Notes under the pieces: model-generated | Told to the model about the DNA's origin: nothing | Database searches by the model: none | The model's input: only the letters and a program-made list of their open reading frames with translations | NCBI RefSeq assembly: GCF_016864575.1 | Contig: NZ_CP044126.1 | Coordinates: 806,001-870,000 of the forward strand | DNA: 64,000 nucleotides | Origin: Rhizobium sp. BG4 | Lineage (GTDB): Bacteria; Pseudomonadota; Alphaproteobacteria; Rhizobiales; Rhizobiaceae | Direction: 5' to 3' | In this document: one piece after another, positions 9,553 to 19,267 of the stretch | Position numbering within the stretch: position 1 is the first letter of the stretch | Layout: every line of letters begins with the position of its first letter | Program-made: the position numbers and the translations under genes

Positions 9553-10143
9553 GATGACGATTTCCTGGCGTAGATGTGCCTTTGCGCCGCAATCATCGCG
9601 GACGCGGGAAGTCATTCTGCGCTGACGTTGTGTCTCGACCTCATTGTCGGGGGCAGCGAAAACGTAAGTTAATGATGGTTAGCGAATGGATAATTACGAA
9701 TATAAGAAATGATCTTCTATTAATGCTAACGACACCGGCAATAGTATTACTGATTGAACTTTAAATATATATCCAATCTAATTCAGTTGTTATTAATATG
9801 CTGGGAAGCACTTCTGAATAATCAATCTTAAGTAGAATTTGCGCAGAATTTTCCGGACAAGAAACTCTCTGCGATAACTTTTCCGAACCTTCAGCCTTGG
9901 CTCACCGGGTGCTGGCCGCAGTCAGAGAGGACTCGTCGCGGATCGCGCTCGGGTGTAGATTCTCGCGATCGGTGTCGTAGCGCGCCGGAGAGCGTGCAGC
10001 ACCGTTGAATCGTAAACAGATTTATGGAGATGCTCTCTTCACCGAGAGCATTTCAGCGCGCGCGCCTGCTTCATTTCTGGGGCGCACCCAATCCACCTCA
10101 CAACCGCACAAGGCCGCAGCTCGCGGCCCGCGGCTATGTCAGC
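9553..10143. other. 591-nt intergenic stretch, AT-rich core plus a hairpin
   Basis: No credible gene is seen on either strand. Roughly 9660-9850 is strikingly AT-rich against GC-rich surroundings and contains several TATA-like elements that could serve the chemoreceptor promoter (minus strand) or an unannotated small RNA. The right part returns to high GC and holds a perfect 8-bp stem-loop at 10030-10051. Confidence 0.6.
10030..10051. other. Perfect 8-bp stem-loop in intergenic DNA
   Basis: ATGCTCTC and GAGAGCAT are exact reverse complements separated by TTCACC. It lies past the stop of the response-regulator gene (minus strand) and before the AT-rich region. The T run after the stem is short on either strand, so terminator function is uncertain; it could be a small-RNA end or a protein-binding site. 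Confidence 0.4.
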
Positions 10144-10584
10144 TCACGCAAACACCATCATCTGCGGCGGAACAGCCGCGAGCATGCCGGCGCGGCGCGC
10201 GACGGCGTATTTGAGGGACTGCTCGACGACGGCGGGCATGACGGGTTTGCTGACGACGCCGAGGGCGCCCTTGACGCCGTCGGCGACGGTTTCGGGGTTG
10301 CCGGTCATGAAGACCACGGTGATGCCGTGCTCTTCAGCAAGGCGGCGGCCGATCTCGGGGCCGGTTGCGCCATCGGACAGGTTGACATCGACGAAGGCAA
10401 CATCGGCAAGCGGCGCAAGCTGCAGCGCCTGCTCCTTGTTGGTCGCGAGGCCCGCGACTTCCATACCCATGTTTTCGACCGTCGCTTCCAGATCGAGCGC
10501 GATCAGGAACTCGTCTTCTACAATCAATACTCTCTGGTTCATAACGTTATCCCGCAGCCATTTACGCACAACATTGATGGCCAT
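10144..10584 (-). CDS. Single-domain response regulator (CheY-like receiver)
   Basis: A 146-residue receiver-domain protein without an output domain. The REC core begins MNQRVLIVEDEFLIALDLEA (acidic pair E-D), has the phosphorylatable Asp in VAFVDVNLSDG, the conserved Thr in VVFMTGN and the Lys in VVSKPV. The ATG at 10584 is chosen because a GGAAGAGGG ribosome site precedes it; the core could also be translated from 10542, and a GTG lies at 10611. A GGAAC-N16-CGTT promoter upstream puts it in the EcfG general stress regulon by inference. Single-domain receivers of this type feed the PhyR-NepR-EcfG network in some alphaproteobacteria, but the partner is not visible here. Confidence 0.85.
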   Translation of the reverse strand: MAINVVRKWLRDNVMNQRVLIVEDEFLIALDLEATVENMGMEVAGLATNKEQALQLAPLADVAFVDVNLSDGATGPEIGRRLAEEHGITVVFMTGNPETVADGVKGALGVVSKPVMPAVVEQSLKYAVARRAGMLAAVPPQMMVFA

Positions 10585-10661
10585 GACGCCCTCTTCCGTT
10601 AACCCAAGCACGCGAAAGAACTTCGTTTCAAAGGGTTGTGGCCCGCGAAACTTGACGAGAT

Positions 10662-10686
10662 AACGAGGTCGAAAAGGATATGTTCC
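10662..10686 (-). promoter_or_regulatory. EcfG (RpoE2)-type promoter of the response regulator
   Basis: On the minus strand GGAAC (plus 10682-10686) is followed by exactly 16 nt and then CGTT (plus 10662-10665), matching the general-stress sigma consensus of Rhizobiales. It points toward the response-regulator gene with a leader of roughly 70 nt to the ATG at 10584. Confidence 0.65.
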
Positions 10687-10760
10687 GGCCCGGGACGTAT
10701 TTTTTGAACTTAACCCATTGTTAACGTTGATAAAACACTAACATCGCTTAAGTCTTTGAA

Positions 10761-10786
10761 ATAAAAGGCGGCTCGAGCGGCCGCCT
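10761..10786 (-). terminator. Rho-independent terminator downstream of msrA
   Basis: AGGCGGC (10766-10772) pairs with GCCGCCT (10780-10786) around a 7-nt loop. Read on the minus strand the stem is followed by a TTTTAT run, about 30 nt past the msrA stop. Confidence 0.6.
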
Positions 10787-10813
10787 CTATGCTTATCCAC
10801 AGGCCGGCGTTAC

Positions 10814-11509
10814 TCAGCCCTTGGCCTTCAGCACCAGCACGGGATCTTCCCTGTATGCTGCCGGAAAGACCTGCTTCAGATTTTCGATCTTCGACAGATC
10901 GTTATAGACGATATAGGGATAGGTCGGGTTCAGCGTCAGGAAATCCTGGTGATAGCGCTCGGCCGGGTAGAAGCCGTTGAACTCCGAAACCTTGGTGACG
11001 ATCAGGTGCGGGAAGACCTTCGCCTGATTGAGCTGCGAGATATAGCTCTCGGCGACCTTGCGCTGTTCCGGGCTCTCGACGAACAGTGCCGAGCGGTATT
11101 GCGTGCCGCGATCCGGCCCCTGGAAATTCAGCTGCGTCGGGTTGTGCGCCACGGAGAAGAAGATCTGCAGCAGCTGGCCGTAGCTGACCTGCTTGGGATC
11201 GAAGGTGACCTCGACGGATTCGGCATGGCCGGTCGAGCCGGTGCTGACGGTCTCATAGTCGGCCGTCGCCTTGTCGCCGCCGGAATAGCCCGAGACCGCG
11301 CTCTTCACGCCCTTCACATGCTGGAAGACACCCTGCACACCCCAGAAGCAGCCGCCGGCAAAGACCGCCTTCTCGGTGGCGGGTGCGGCCGTCTCGTCGA
11401 CGGTCGGTTTTGGAATGACGACGGCATCTTCCGCGGCGATTGCCGAGCCACAGGCAAAGAGCGAAATGGCCGCCAGTGCAGCGAGCCTTCCTGTCGAAAA
11501 TACGCTCAT
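10814..11509 (-). CDS. msrA: Exported peptide-methionine (S)-S-oxide reductase MsrA
   Basis: A 231-residue MsrA that reduces methionine-S-sulfoxide in oxidised proteins. The catalytic motif GGCFWG lies at Cys54, followed by family blocks VSGYSGG, YETVSTGSTGHAESVEV, HNPTQLNFQGPDRGTQYRS and AERYHQDF. An N-terminal signal (STGRLAALAAISLFACGSAIAA) indicates periplasmic location; the LFAC within it is a weak lipobox candidate, but cleavage after AIAA is more likely. The start at 11509 is preceded by GAGGTG at good spacing; a longer open frame upstream has no ribosome site. It stands alone, with its own terminator, and is divergent from the alpha-2-macroglobulin gene. Confidence 0.93.
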   Translation of the reverse strand: MSVFSTGRLAALAAISLFACGSAIAAEDAVVIPKPTVDETAAPATEKAVFAGGCFWGVQGVFQHVKGVKSAVSGYSGGDKATADYETVSTGSTGHAESVEVTFDPKQVSYGQLLQIFFSVAHNPTQLNFQGPDRGTQYRSALFVESPEQRKVAESYISQLNQAKVFPHLIVTKVSEFNGFYPAERYHQDFLTLNPTYPYIVYNDLSKIENLKQVFPAAYREDPVLVLKAKG

Positions 11510-11711
11510 GAGAACACCTCTACGAATGGGCTGTTCCCATCGTGTCGAAAGCTGCAAAAAGGCGCAATTCAAAAGGACTTATCTCACGCGGAAGTGACAA
11601 TGGGATGGCGGCCTCTGTACGAAAGCGGGACACCGCATAAGTTGTGTTGACAATGGCGGCGGCCCGGCCAAAAGTGCACGCCGATCAGCGCCAGCCGACC
11701 GGGGGGACTTG

Positions 11712-14700
11712 ATGTCTGTACGCTCGTTTTTCGCCTTCGCCGCCATCGCCTTGTCTGCATTTGCAATCAGCATTCCGGCCACGGCCGCAGACAAGAAGCG
11801 CGATATCCAGACGATCAAGGACGCCGATTTCTTCGGCTTCGATCTGAGGACCGAGCAGAATGTCTCGCTCGACCAGTGCAAGGCTTCCTGCATCGGCGAC
11901 AAGAGCTGCAAGGCCTTCACCTATAATCCGAAGGTCCAGTGGTGCTTTCTGAAATCCGACTTCAAGACGATGAACGCCTTCCCGGGTGCGATCGCCGGGC
12001 GCATCGTCGAGACGACGGCCGCAGCCATTCCGCAGGAGCCGGATCTCGGCGCTGCCCCGCGCCTCAATTTCCTCTCCGCTGACGTCATCCAGCAGGCCCG
12101 CGACTACAAGACCAACAACGAGCTGACCGAGGCCCAGGAGGGCCAGTCGGTCGACAACCTGACGGCAACCGCCCGTCTCGACCTGACCGCCAACAATCTC
12201 GCGGCTGCGCTGGAATCCTTCCACGGCGCGCTGGCGCTCACCCCTGACGATGGCGATCTCTGGCTGGAGACGGCGCGCGCCGCGAATTCGCTCGGCGGCA
12301 CGGACAGCCAGGTCTTCGGCCAGGCGCAGCTCGATGCGCTGAACGCCTATAATCTGACGCGCACCGCGACCAAGCGCGCCGATGCGCTGGCAGTGCTCGC
12401 GACCTCGCTCGCCAAGAACTCCAACTATCGCGCAGCCCTCAACGCCTACAAGGCAAGCCTGGCGCTCGTCAGCGCCAAGGATGTCAACGACGCCTATCTG
12501 AAGCTGAAGGCCGAGCAGGGTTTCCGCATCACCGAGCATAATGTCGATGCCGACAGCGCCACGCCGCGCGCCTGCGTCACCTTCTCGGAATCGCTGGTGA
12601 AGACCACCGACTATACGCCCTTCGTGACGCTGAACGGCCAGGCGCCGAAGGCGCTCGAAGCCAAGGACAAGCAGATCTGCGTCGAAGGCCTCGTCCACGG
12701 CGAGAATTACAAGCTGGTCTTCCGCTCCGGCCTGCCGTCCTCGGTCGACGAGGTGCTGGAAGCGCCTGTCAGCCTCGACATCTATGTCAAGGATCGCAGC
12801 CAGACCGTGCGCTTCACCGGCGACAGCTTCGTGCTGCCGTCGACGGCGCGCCGCGGCATTCCGCTGGTCTCCGTCAACATCCAGTCGGCGGCCCTGAAGC
12901 TTTACCGCATCGGCGATCGCGGCATCGCACCGCTGCTGACCAGCTCGCAGTTCCTGACCCAGCTCGACGGCTACAGCGCCCAGCGCATCGAGGATGAAAG
13001 CGGCGAACTCGTCTGGCAGGGTTCGATTGATATCGCCAACGACCTCAACAAGGATGTGGTGACAAGCTTCCCGGTCGATGAAGCGCTACCGCAGCGGAAG
13101 CCGGGCGTCTACGTGCTGATCGCTTCGCCGGCCAATGCGCCCGCGAACGAGTGGGACAGCAAGGCGACGCAGTGGTTCGTCGTCTCCGATGTCGGCATCA
13201 CCACCTATGCCGGAACCGACGGCCTCAACGTCTTCACCCGCTCGCTGGCATCGGCCAAGCCGATCGCGGGCGTCGAACTGACGCTGCTTGCCAAGAACAA
13301 CGAGGTGCTCGGCACCGCGAAGACTGACGATAACGGCCGCGCCACCTTCACCGCCGGCCTGATGCGCGGCACGGCGGCGCTGACGCCCGCCGTCATTACC
13401 GCCAAGAACGGCGATTCCGATTACGTCTTCCTCGACATGACGCGTGCAGGCTTCGATCTCTCGGATCGCGGCGTCACCGGCCGCGCCTCGCCGGGCGCAA
13501 TCGACATCATGACCTTCACCGAGCGCGGCATCTATCGCGCCGGCGAGACCGTGCATGCCTCGGCGCTGGCCCGCGATACCGACGGCAAGGCGATCGAAAA
13601 CCTGCCGCTCACCTTCGTCTTCCTGCGTCCTGACGGCGTCGAGGATCGCCGGATCATCAAGGAGACCAGCGATCTCGGCGGCTATACCGTCGATCTGCCG
13701 GTGCAGCAGAACGCCATGCGCGGCACCTGGACGATGAACATCTATACCGATCCCAAGGGCGAGGCGATCGGCACCAAGAGCTTCCTGGTGGATGATTTCG
13801 TGCCTGACCGGACCGACATGGAGCTGAAGACAGAGGCCAAGGAGATCGGCCCGGATACGCCGGCGACGATCGAGATCAACGGCAAATATCTCTATGGCGC
13901 ACCGGCCGCAGGCCTGACGCTCGAAGGCGATGTCGTCATCAAGCCGACCCGCGAGAGCGCCGCCTTCCCCGGCTATTTCTTCGGCCTTGCCGATGAGGAA
14001 GCCTCGGAAGAGAACCGCCAGACGATCGAGGGCCTGCCTGAGCTCGACGAGAACGGGCAAGCATCGACGGATCTGACCGTCGGCGATCTACCGGCCACGA
14101 CGCAGCTTTTGAATGCCACCGTCTATATCCGCATGCAGGAACAGGGCGGTCGGGCGCTGGAGCGTTCGCTGGTCATCCCGGTCAAGAACCAGGGACCGAT
14201 GATCGGCATCAAGCCGGAATTCTCCGGTGACGTCGCCGAGAATTCGACCGCCTCCTTCAACATCATCGGCACCACTGCCGAGGGCCAGAAGCAGGACATG
14301 AAGGGCCTGCGCTGGAAATTCTACAATCTCGAGCGCGAGTACCAGTGGTACCGCGACGGCACCGCCTGGAAATACGAGCCCGCCTATAACGCCCGCCAGG
14401 TCGCCGACGGCGTGATCGATGCGGGAGCTGATGGCGGGAAGATTTCCGTGCCGGTCGGCTGGGGCCGCTATCGCCTCGAAGTCGAAAGCCCGGATGCCGA
14501 CGGCCCGACCTCGAGCTTCGAATTCGATGCCGGCTGGTTCGTCGAGACGACCTCGACGGAAACGCCGGATGGCCTCGAAATCGCCCTCGACAAGGACAGC
14601 TACAAGGTCGGCGAAACCGCCAAGCTGAAGGTCACCTCGCGCTACGGCGGCGAGCTGATGGTCGCGGCCGGCACCGAAAATCTCGTTGCCGTGCAGAATG

Positions 14701-17186
14701 CCACGATGGGCGAGACCGGTGGTGAAGTCGATATTCCCGTCACCGCCGAATGGGGTGCGGGCGCCTATGTCACCGCGACTCTCTTCCGCCCCGGCGACAG
14801 CCAGGACAATCACATGCCGATGCGCTCCATCGGCATCAAATGGCTGAAGGTCGATCCCGAGCAGCGGGCGCTGCAGGTCAAGGTCGATGCACCCGAGAAG
14901 ATGCTGCCGCGCGGACCGCTGAATATCAGCCTCGCCGTTGCGGGAGCGGGTGCCAACGAGGACGCCTATGTGACGGTTGCCGCCGTCGATGTCGGCATTC
15001 TCAACCTGACGCGCTATGAGGCGCCGAACCCCGAGGACTGGTATTTCGGCCAGCGCCAGCTCGGCCTTGAAATCCGTGACCTCTACGGCCGTCTGATCGA
15101 CGGCTCGCTCGGCGCGACCGGCAAGCTACGCACCGGCGGCGACGGCGGCGCGGTGGCGCTCTCGGCCAGCCCGCCGACGCAGAAGCTCGTCGCCTTCTTC
15201 TCCGGTCCGGTGAAGCTCGATGCCGAAGGCAAGGCGAATGTCAGCTTCGACATTCCGCAATTCAACGGCACGGCGCGCATCATGGCCGTCGCCTGGTCGA
15301 AGGACGGTGTGGGTCACGGAGTCAAAGATGTCATCATCCGCGACCCCGTCGTCGTCACCGCCAGCCTGCCGAAATTCCTGGCACCGGGAGACAAGGCGGA
15401 ACTGCGTCTCGACATCGCCAATACCGACGCGCCTGCAGGCGATTTCAAGGTGGCGATATCCGGCAATGATGCCGTCGGCGTCGATGCCGCCTCGGCTTCC
15501 AAGGCGATCCATCTCGATGCAGGCGCCAAGTCCGATCTGACGCTTGCCGTCATCGGCAAGCGGCCGGGACAGGGATCCGTGTCGATCAACCTTTCGGATG
15601 CTTCCGGCCTGTCGCTCGACCAGACTGTCGACGTGCCGGTTCGCCCGGCGGCCCTGCCGGTCACCGAACGGCGCGTCATCGCGCTGAAGCCCGGTGCATC
15701 GCTGACGATCGACAAGGAACTGCTGGCCGACAGCGTGCTGCCGGGTGCTTCCGTCAGCGTCAATGTCACCCGCTCGGCCGCCTTCGACATTCCGGCGATG
15801 CTGATGACGCTCGACCGCTATCCGTTCGGCTGCGCCGAGCAGACGACGAGCCGCGCCATGCCCCTTCTCTATCTCGGCGAACTCGCGAAGCAGAATGGGC
15901 TGAAAGACGATGCGGAGATCAAGAAGCGCGTACAGGATGCGATCTACCGCGTGCTCTCCTATCAGGCATCGGCCGGCAGCTTCGGTCTCTGGGGACCGGA
16001 TTCCGGCGATCTCTGGCTCGATTCCTACGTCACCGACTTCCTGACGCGGGCCCGCGAAGAGAAGTATGACGTGCCGGATCGCGCTCTCGTGCAGGCGCTC
16101 GAAAATCTGCAGAATGCTCTCAGCTACGACGTCAACGTCAAGACGCAGGGCGACGAGATCGCCTACGCGCTCTACGTTCTCGCCCGCAACAAGAAGGCGG
16201 CGATCAGCGATCTGCGTTACTACGCCGACACGATGATCAACGACTTCCCGACGCCGCTCGCCAAGGCCCATATCGCCGCAGCGCTGGCGCTCTATGGCGA
16301 TGCGACGCGCTCGAAGAACATCTTCGTCGACGCGCTGCAGATGACCGAGACGTCGATGATTCAGCGGGTCAATCTCTCGCGCACGGACTACGGCTCGATC
16401 CTGCGTGACGGCGCGGCGATCCTGGCGCTGGCGGCCGAAAGCCGTCCGGTTCCTCCTGTCATTCCGGAACTCGCCAAGGCCGTTGCAAAGGAGTTCAACC
16501 GCTCGAAATGGACCAGCACCCAGGAACAGGCCTGGATGTTGCTCGCCGCCCGCGCGATCCAGAGCGGTGACGACGCGCTGAAGGTCGATGTCAACGGCGC
16601 CGAGCATAGCGGTGCCTATATGGCGACGATGACCGGCGATACGTTGATGACCAATCCGCTGACGCTGAAGAGCGCTACCAGCGATGCGGTCTCCGCGGTG
16701 GTGACGACGGTCGCCGCGCCCGTTTCGCCGCTGCCTGCGGGCGGTGATGGATTTGCTATCGAGCGCAGCTATTACACGCTCGACGGCGAAGAGGCGAATG
16801 TCAGCGAGGCCAAGCAGAACGAGCGTTATGTCGTCGTGCTGCATGTCACCGAAAGCAACGATTGGCCGTCGCGGATCGTCATCACCGATCTCCTGCCCGC
16901 CGGTTTCCAGATCGACAATCCGAGCCTGGTCGACAGCGCCCAGCTGACGAATTTCGACTGGATCGGCGAGCAGACGGCCGCCCATACCGAATTCCGTGAC
17001 GACCGTTTCGTGGCGGCCTTCAACCGCTCGGAAGGCGATAACCGCGAGATCAACGTCGCCTATGTGGTGCGTGCCGTGACGCCCGGCACCTACGATCATC
17101 CGGCTGCCGTCGTCGAGGACATGTACCGTCCGCAGCTTTCGGCACGCACGGCCATGGGCAAAATGGAGGTTGTCGCAGCACAATAA
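11712..17186 (+). CDS. yfhM: Bacterial alpha-2-macroglobulin (YfhM-type) with N-terminal PAN domain
   Basis: An 1824-residue giant periplasmic protease trap. The N-terminus is a Sec signal (FFAFAAIALSAFAISIPATA), then a PAN/apple-like domain with paired cysteines (QCKASCIGDKSCKAFTYNP...WCFLKSDF), a helical repeat region, MG/beta-sandwich domains, and an intact thioester motif CAEQ at Cys1374 (FGCAEQTTSRAMPLLYL). The C-terminal part has the alpha-helical thioester-domain and receptor-binding-like domains. Unlike E. coli YfhM there is no lipobox cysteine, so it is probably soluble or held by other means. A GGGGGGA run precedes the ATG at 11712. The stop shares its last base with the pbpC ATG, giving tight coupling to the cell-wall repair partner PBP1C. 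Confidence 0.93.
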   Translation: MSVRSFFAFAAIALSAFAISIPATAADKKRDIQTIKDADFFGFDLRTEQNVSLDQCKASCIGDKSCKAFTYNPKVQWCFLKSDFKTMNAFPGAIAGRIVETTAAAIPQEPDLGAAPRLNFLSADVIQQARDYKTNNELTEAQEGQSVDNLTATARLDLTANNLAAALESFHGALALTPDDGDLWLETARAANSLGGTDSQVFGQAQLDALNAYNLTRTATKRADALAVLATSLAKNSNYRAALNAYKASLALVSAKDVNDAYLKLKAEQGFRITEHNVDADSATPRACVTFSESLVKTTDYTPFVTLNGQAPKALEAKDKQICVEGLVHGENYKLVFRSGLPSSVDEVLEAPVSLDIYVKDRSQTVRFTGDSFVLPSTARRGIPLVSVNIQSAALKLYRIGDRGIAPLLTSSQFLTQLDGYSAQRIEDESGELVWQGSIDIANDLNKDVVTSFPVDEALPQRKPGVYVLIASPANAPANEWDSKATQWFVVSDVGITTYAGTDGLNVFTRSLASAKPIAGVELTLLAKNNEVLGTAKTDDNGRATFTAGLMRGTAALTPAVITAKNGDSDYVFLDMTRAGFDLSDRGVTGRASPGAIDIMTFTERGIYRAGETVHASALARDTDGKAIENLPLTFVFLRPDGVEDRRIIKETSDLGGYTVDLPVQQNAMRGTWTMNIYTDPKGEAIGTKSFLVDDFVPDRTDMELKTEAKEIGPDTPATIEINGKYLYGAPAAGLTLEGDVVIKPTRESAAFPGYFFGLADEEASEENRQTIEGLPELDENGQASTDLTVGDLPATTQLLNATVYIRMQEQGGRALERSLVIPVKNQGPMIGIKPEFSGDVAENSTASFNIIGTTAEGQKQDMKGLRWKFYNLEREYQWYRDGTAWKYEPAYNARQVADGVIDAGADGGKISVPVGWGRYRLEVESPDADGPTSSFEFDAGWFVETTSTETPDGLEIALDKDSYKVGETAKLKVTSRYGGELMVAAGTENLVAVQNATMGETGGEVDIPVTAEWGAGAYVTATLFRPGDSQDNHMPMRSIGIKWLKVDPEQRALQVKVDAPEKMLPRGPLNISLAVAGAGANEDAYVTVAAVDVGILNLTRYEAPNPEDWYFGQRQLGLEIRDLYGRLIDGSLGATGKLRTGGDGGAVALSASPPTQKLVAFFSGPVKLDAEGKANVSFDIPQFNGTARIMAVAWSKDGVGHGVKDVIIRDPVVVTASLPKFLAPGDKAELRLDIANTDAPAGDFKVAISGNDAVGVDAASASKAIHLDAGAKSDLTLAVIGKRPGQGSVSINLSDASGLSLDQTVDVPVRPAALPVTERRVIALKPGASLTIDKELLADSVLPGASVSVNVTRSAAFDIPAMLMTLDRYPFGCAEQTTSRAMPLLYLGELAKQNGLKDDAEIKKRVQDAIYRVLSYQASAGSFGLWGPDSGDLWLDSYVTDFLTRAREEKYDVPDRALVQALENLQNALSYDVNVKTQGDEIAYALYVLARNKKAAISDLRYYADTMINDFPTPLAKAHIAAALALYGDATRSKNIFVDALQMTETSMIQRVNLSRTDYGSILRDGAAILALAAESRPVPPVIPELAKAVAKEFNRSKWTSTQEQAWMLLAARAIQSGDDALKVDVNGAEHSGAYMATMTGDTLMTNPLTLKSATSDAVSAVVTTVAAPVSPLPAGGDGFAIERSYYTLDGEEANVSEAKQNERYVVVLHVTESNDWPSRIVITDLLPAGFQIDNPSLVDSAQLTNFDWIGEQTAAHTEFRDDRFVAAFNRSEGDNREINVAYVVRAVTPGTYDHPAAVVEDMYRPQLSARTAMGKMEVVAAQ

Positions 17187-19267
17187 TGCGGCTCTGGCAC
17201 AGGCTCACCATTGCATCGGCCGCCGGCGTGATCTTCGCCGGCGTGCTGGCGCTTGGCCTCGACGCGCTCGACAAGGCCTATCCGCCGCCGCTTGATGCTG
17301 CCCGGCAGGTTTCCGCCGAAGTGCTGGACGCGGACGGCCAGTTGCTGCGCGCCTTCGCAACGCCCGAGGGACGTTGGCGGCTAAAGACCGATGTTTCCGA
17401 CGTCGATCCGCAGTTCCTGCGCATGCTGGTCGCCTACGAGGATCGGCGCTTCTACGATCACCATGGCATAGACGCGCTGGCTATCGGCCGCGCCGCCCTG
17501 CAGCTCGTCACCAGCGGCCGCATCGTTTCGGGCGCCTCGACGCTGTCGATGCAGGTGGCACGGCTGATCGAGCCGCGCAGCGGCCGCTCGCTGTCGGCCA
17601 AGCTGCTGCAGGTGGCCCGCGCGATCCAGATCGAACGGCGGCTGTCGAAGGAGCAGATCCTCGATCTCTATCTGACCCACGCCCCCTATGGCGGCAATCT
17701 GGAAGGTGTGCGAGCAGCAAGCCTTGCCTATTTCGGGAAGGAGCCGAAGCGGCTGACCGTGGCACAGGCCGCCCTGCTCGTCGCCTTGCCGCAGCTTCCC
17801 GAAAAACGCCGTCCTGATCGCAATCTCGCCGCAGCCGAAGCCGCCCGCAAGCGCGTGCTGGAGCGTGTCGCAGTTGCCGACGCCGTCGGTGATGGCGAAG
17901 CCGGGCGCGCCGAGGCGACGCTGGTGCCAGCGCGACGCATAAAGCTGCCGGCGCTTGCAGCGCACGTCGCCGAAGCGGCGCTGCGCAAGGCGCCCAAAGA
18001 GCGCGAGCACAAAACGACGCTGAAGAAACAGGTCCAGGAAGGACTGGAGCTGACCGCCAGGAATGCCGCCATGCGGCTCGGCCCGAAGCTGTCGATTGCC
18101 ATGGTGATGGCCGATGCCCGCTCCGGCGAGATCGTCGGCGAGGTCGGTTCGGCCGACTATTTCGATGCCAGCCGCTCCGGCTGGATCGACATGACGCGTA
18201 TCAGCCGCTCACCGGGCTCGACGCTGAAGCCCTTCATCTATGGTCTCGCCTTCGAACAGGGCCTCGTCAGCCAGGAGACCATCATCGAGGACCGCCCCTC
18301 CGATTTCTTCGGCTACCGGCCCCGCAATTTCGATATGAGCTATCAGGGCGACGTGACGATCCGCGAAGCGCTGCAGCTATCGCTGAATGTCCCCGCTGTG
18401 AAGCTGCTCGATGCCGTCAATCCGACGCGGCTGATGGTGCGCTTCCGCCGCGCCGAGGTGCACCCCAGTCTGCCGCCGAACGAGACGCCGGGTCTGGCTA
18501 TCGGTCTCGGCGGCGTCGGCGTGACGTTGAAAGATCTCGTGCAACTTTACACGGCTCTCGCCAACAAGGGCCAGCCGGTGCGCATCGGCGACGGCGTGAC
18601 CGGCATGCCGGGCAAGATCGACGGCGAGCCGCTGCTGGAGCCGGTCGCTGTCTGGAACATCGCCGATATCCTCTCCGGCGTGATACCGCCAGCCGGCGCC
18701 CCGCAACGCGGCATCGCCTACAAGACTGGCACGAGCTATGGTTACCGCGATGCCTGGTCGGTCGGCTATGACGGCCGCTACGTACTCGGTGTCTGGGTCG
18801 GACGACCCGATAATGGCGCCGTTCCGGGCTTGACGGGCTACGGCACAGCAGCGCCGATTCTCTTCGAAGCCTTTACCAAGTCGGGTATCGCCACCACGCC
18901 TCTGCCACGCCCGCCGTCCGGCGCAGTGCGTATCGCCAAGGCCGACCTGCCGGTCAGCCAGCGCCGTTTTGCGCTGAACGCCAGCGGCCTCCTCGTCAAT
19001 TCCATACGTGAATCCGCTCCGCAGATCGTCTATCCGCCCGAAGGCGCACATGTCGATCTCGGCGCCAGAAACGGCCAACTCTCGCCGCTGATGCTGAAGC
19101 TGCAGGGCGGCCGGGCTCCGTTCCGCTGGCTCGCCAACGGCAAGCCGCTGCCCGATCTCTCCCGCCGCCGCACCAACCAATGGTTGCCCGATGGCGCCGG
19201 CTATTCGAAGCTGACGGTGATCGATGCCATGGGCCGCGCCGCCAGCGTCGGCATCTTCGTCGATTGA
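17186..19267 (+). CDS. pbpC: Penicillin-binding protein 1C (bifunctional transglycosylase/transpeptidase)
   Basis: A 693-residue inner-membrane, periplasm-facing class A PBP. TM segment ~residues 5-28; glycosyltransferase 51 domain with catalytic Glu85 in VAYEDRRFYDHHGID and the GASTLSMQVARL block; transpeptidase domain with active-site Ser345 in PGSTLKPF and KTG at 513-515 (KTGTSYGYRDAWSVG); C-terminal BiPBP_C domain from ~610 (IVYPPEGAHVDLG...). The start codon overlaps the stop of the alpha-2-macroglobulin gene by one base. The yfhM-pbpC pairing is widespread and is thought to link periplasmic protease defence to peptidoglycan repair. Confidence 0.95.
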   Translation: MRLWHRLTIASAAGVIFAGVLALGLDALDKAYPPPLDAARQVSAEVLDADGQLLRAFATPEGRWRLKTDVSDVDPQFLRMLVAYEDRRFYDHHGIDALAIGRAALQLVTSGRIVSGASTLSMQVARLIEPRSGRSLSAKLLQVARAIQIERRLSKEQILDLYLTHAPYGGNLEGVRAASLAYFGKEPKRLTVAQAALLVALPQLPEKRRPDRNLAAAEAARKRVLERVAVADAVGDGEAGRAEATLVPARRIKLPALAAHVAEAALRKAPKEREHKTTLKKQVQEGLELTARNAAMRLGPKLSIAMVMADARSGEIVGEVGSADYFDASRSGWIDMTRISRSPGSTLKPFIYGLAFEQGLVSQETIIEDRPSDFFGYRPRNFDMSYQGDVTIREALQLSLNVPAVKLLDAVNPTRLMVRFRRAEVHPSLPPNETPGLAIGLGGVGVTLKDLVQLYTALANKGQPVRIGDGVTGMPGKIDGEPLLEPVAVWNIADILSGVIPPAGAPQRGIAYKTGTSYGYRDAWSVGYDGRYVLGVWVGRPDNGAVPGLTGYGTAAPILFEAFTKSGIATTPLPRPPSGAVRIAKADLPVSQRRFALNASGLLVNSIRESAPQIVYPPEGAHVDLGARNGQLSPLMLKLQGGRAPFRWLANGKPLPDLSRRRTNQWLPDGAGYSKLTVIDAMGRAASVGIFVD

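Noticed and set aside
11509..11534. GGAAC-N16-TGTT on the minus strand just before msrA.
   Set aside because: The -10 base is wrong (TGTT, not CGTT) and it would fall on the ribosome site and start codon, so an EcfG promoter for msrA is not supported.
15126..17183. Long open frame antisense to the alpha-2-macroglobulin gene.
   Set aside because: Composition is that of a codon-bias shadow. No domain, signal or ribosome site supports it. The same holds for the frames opposite treY (20527-22203) and hutU (34601-36268).
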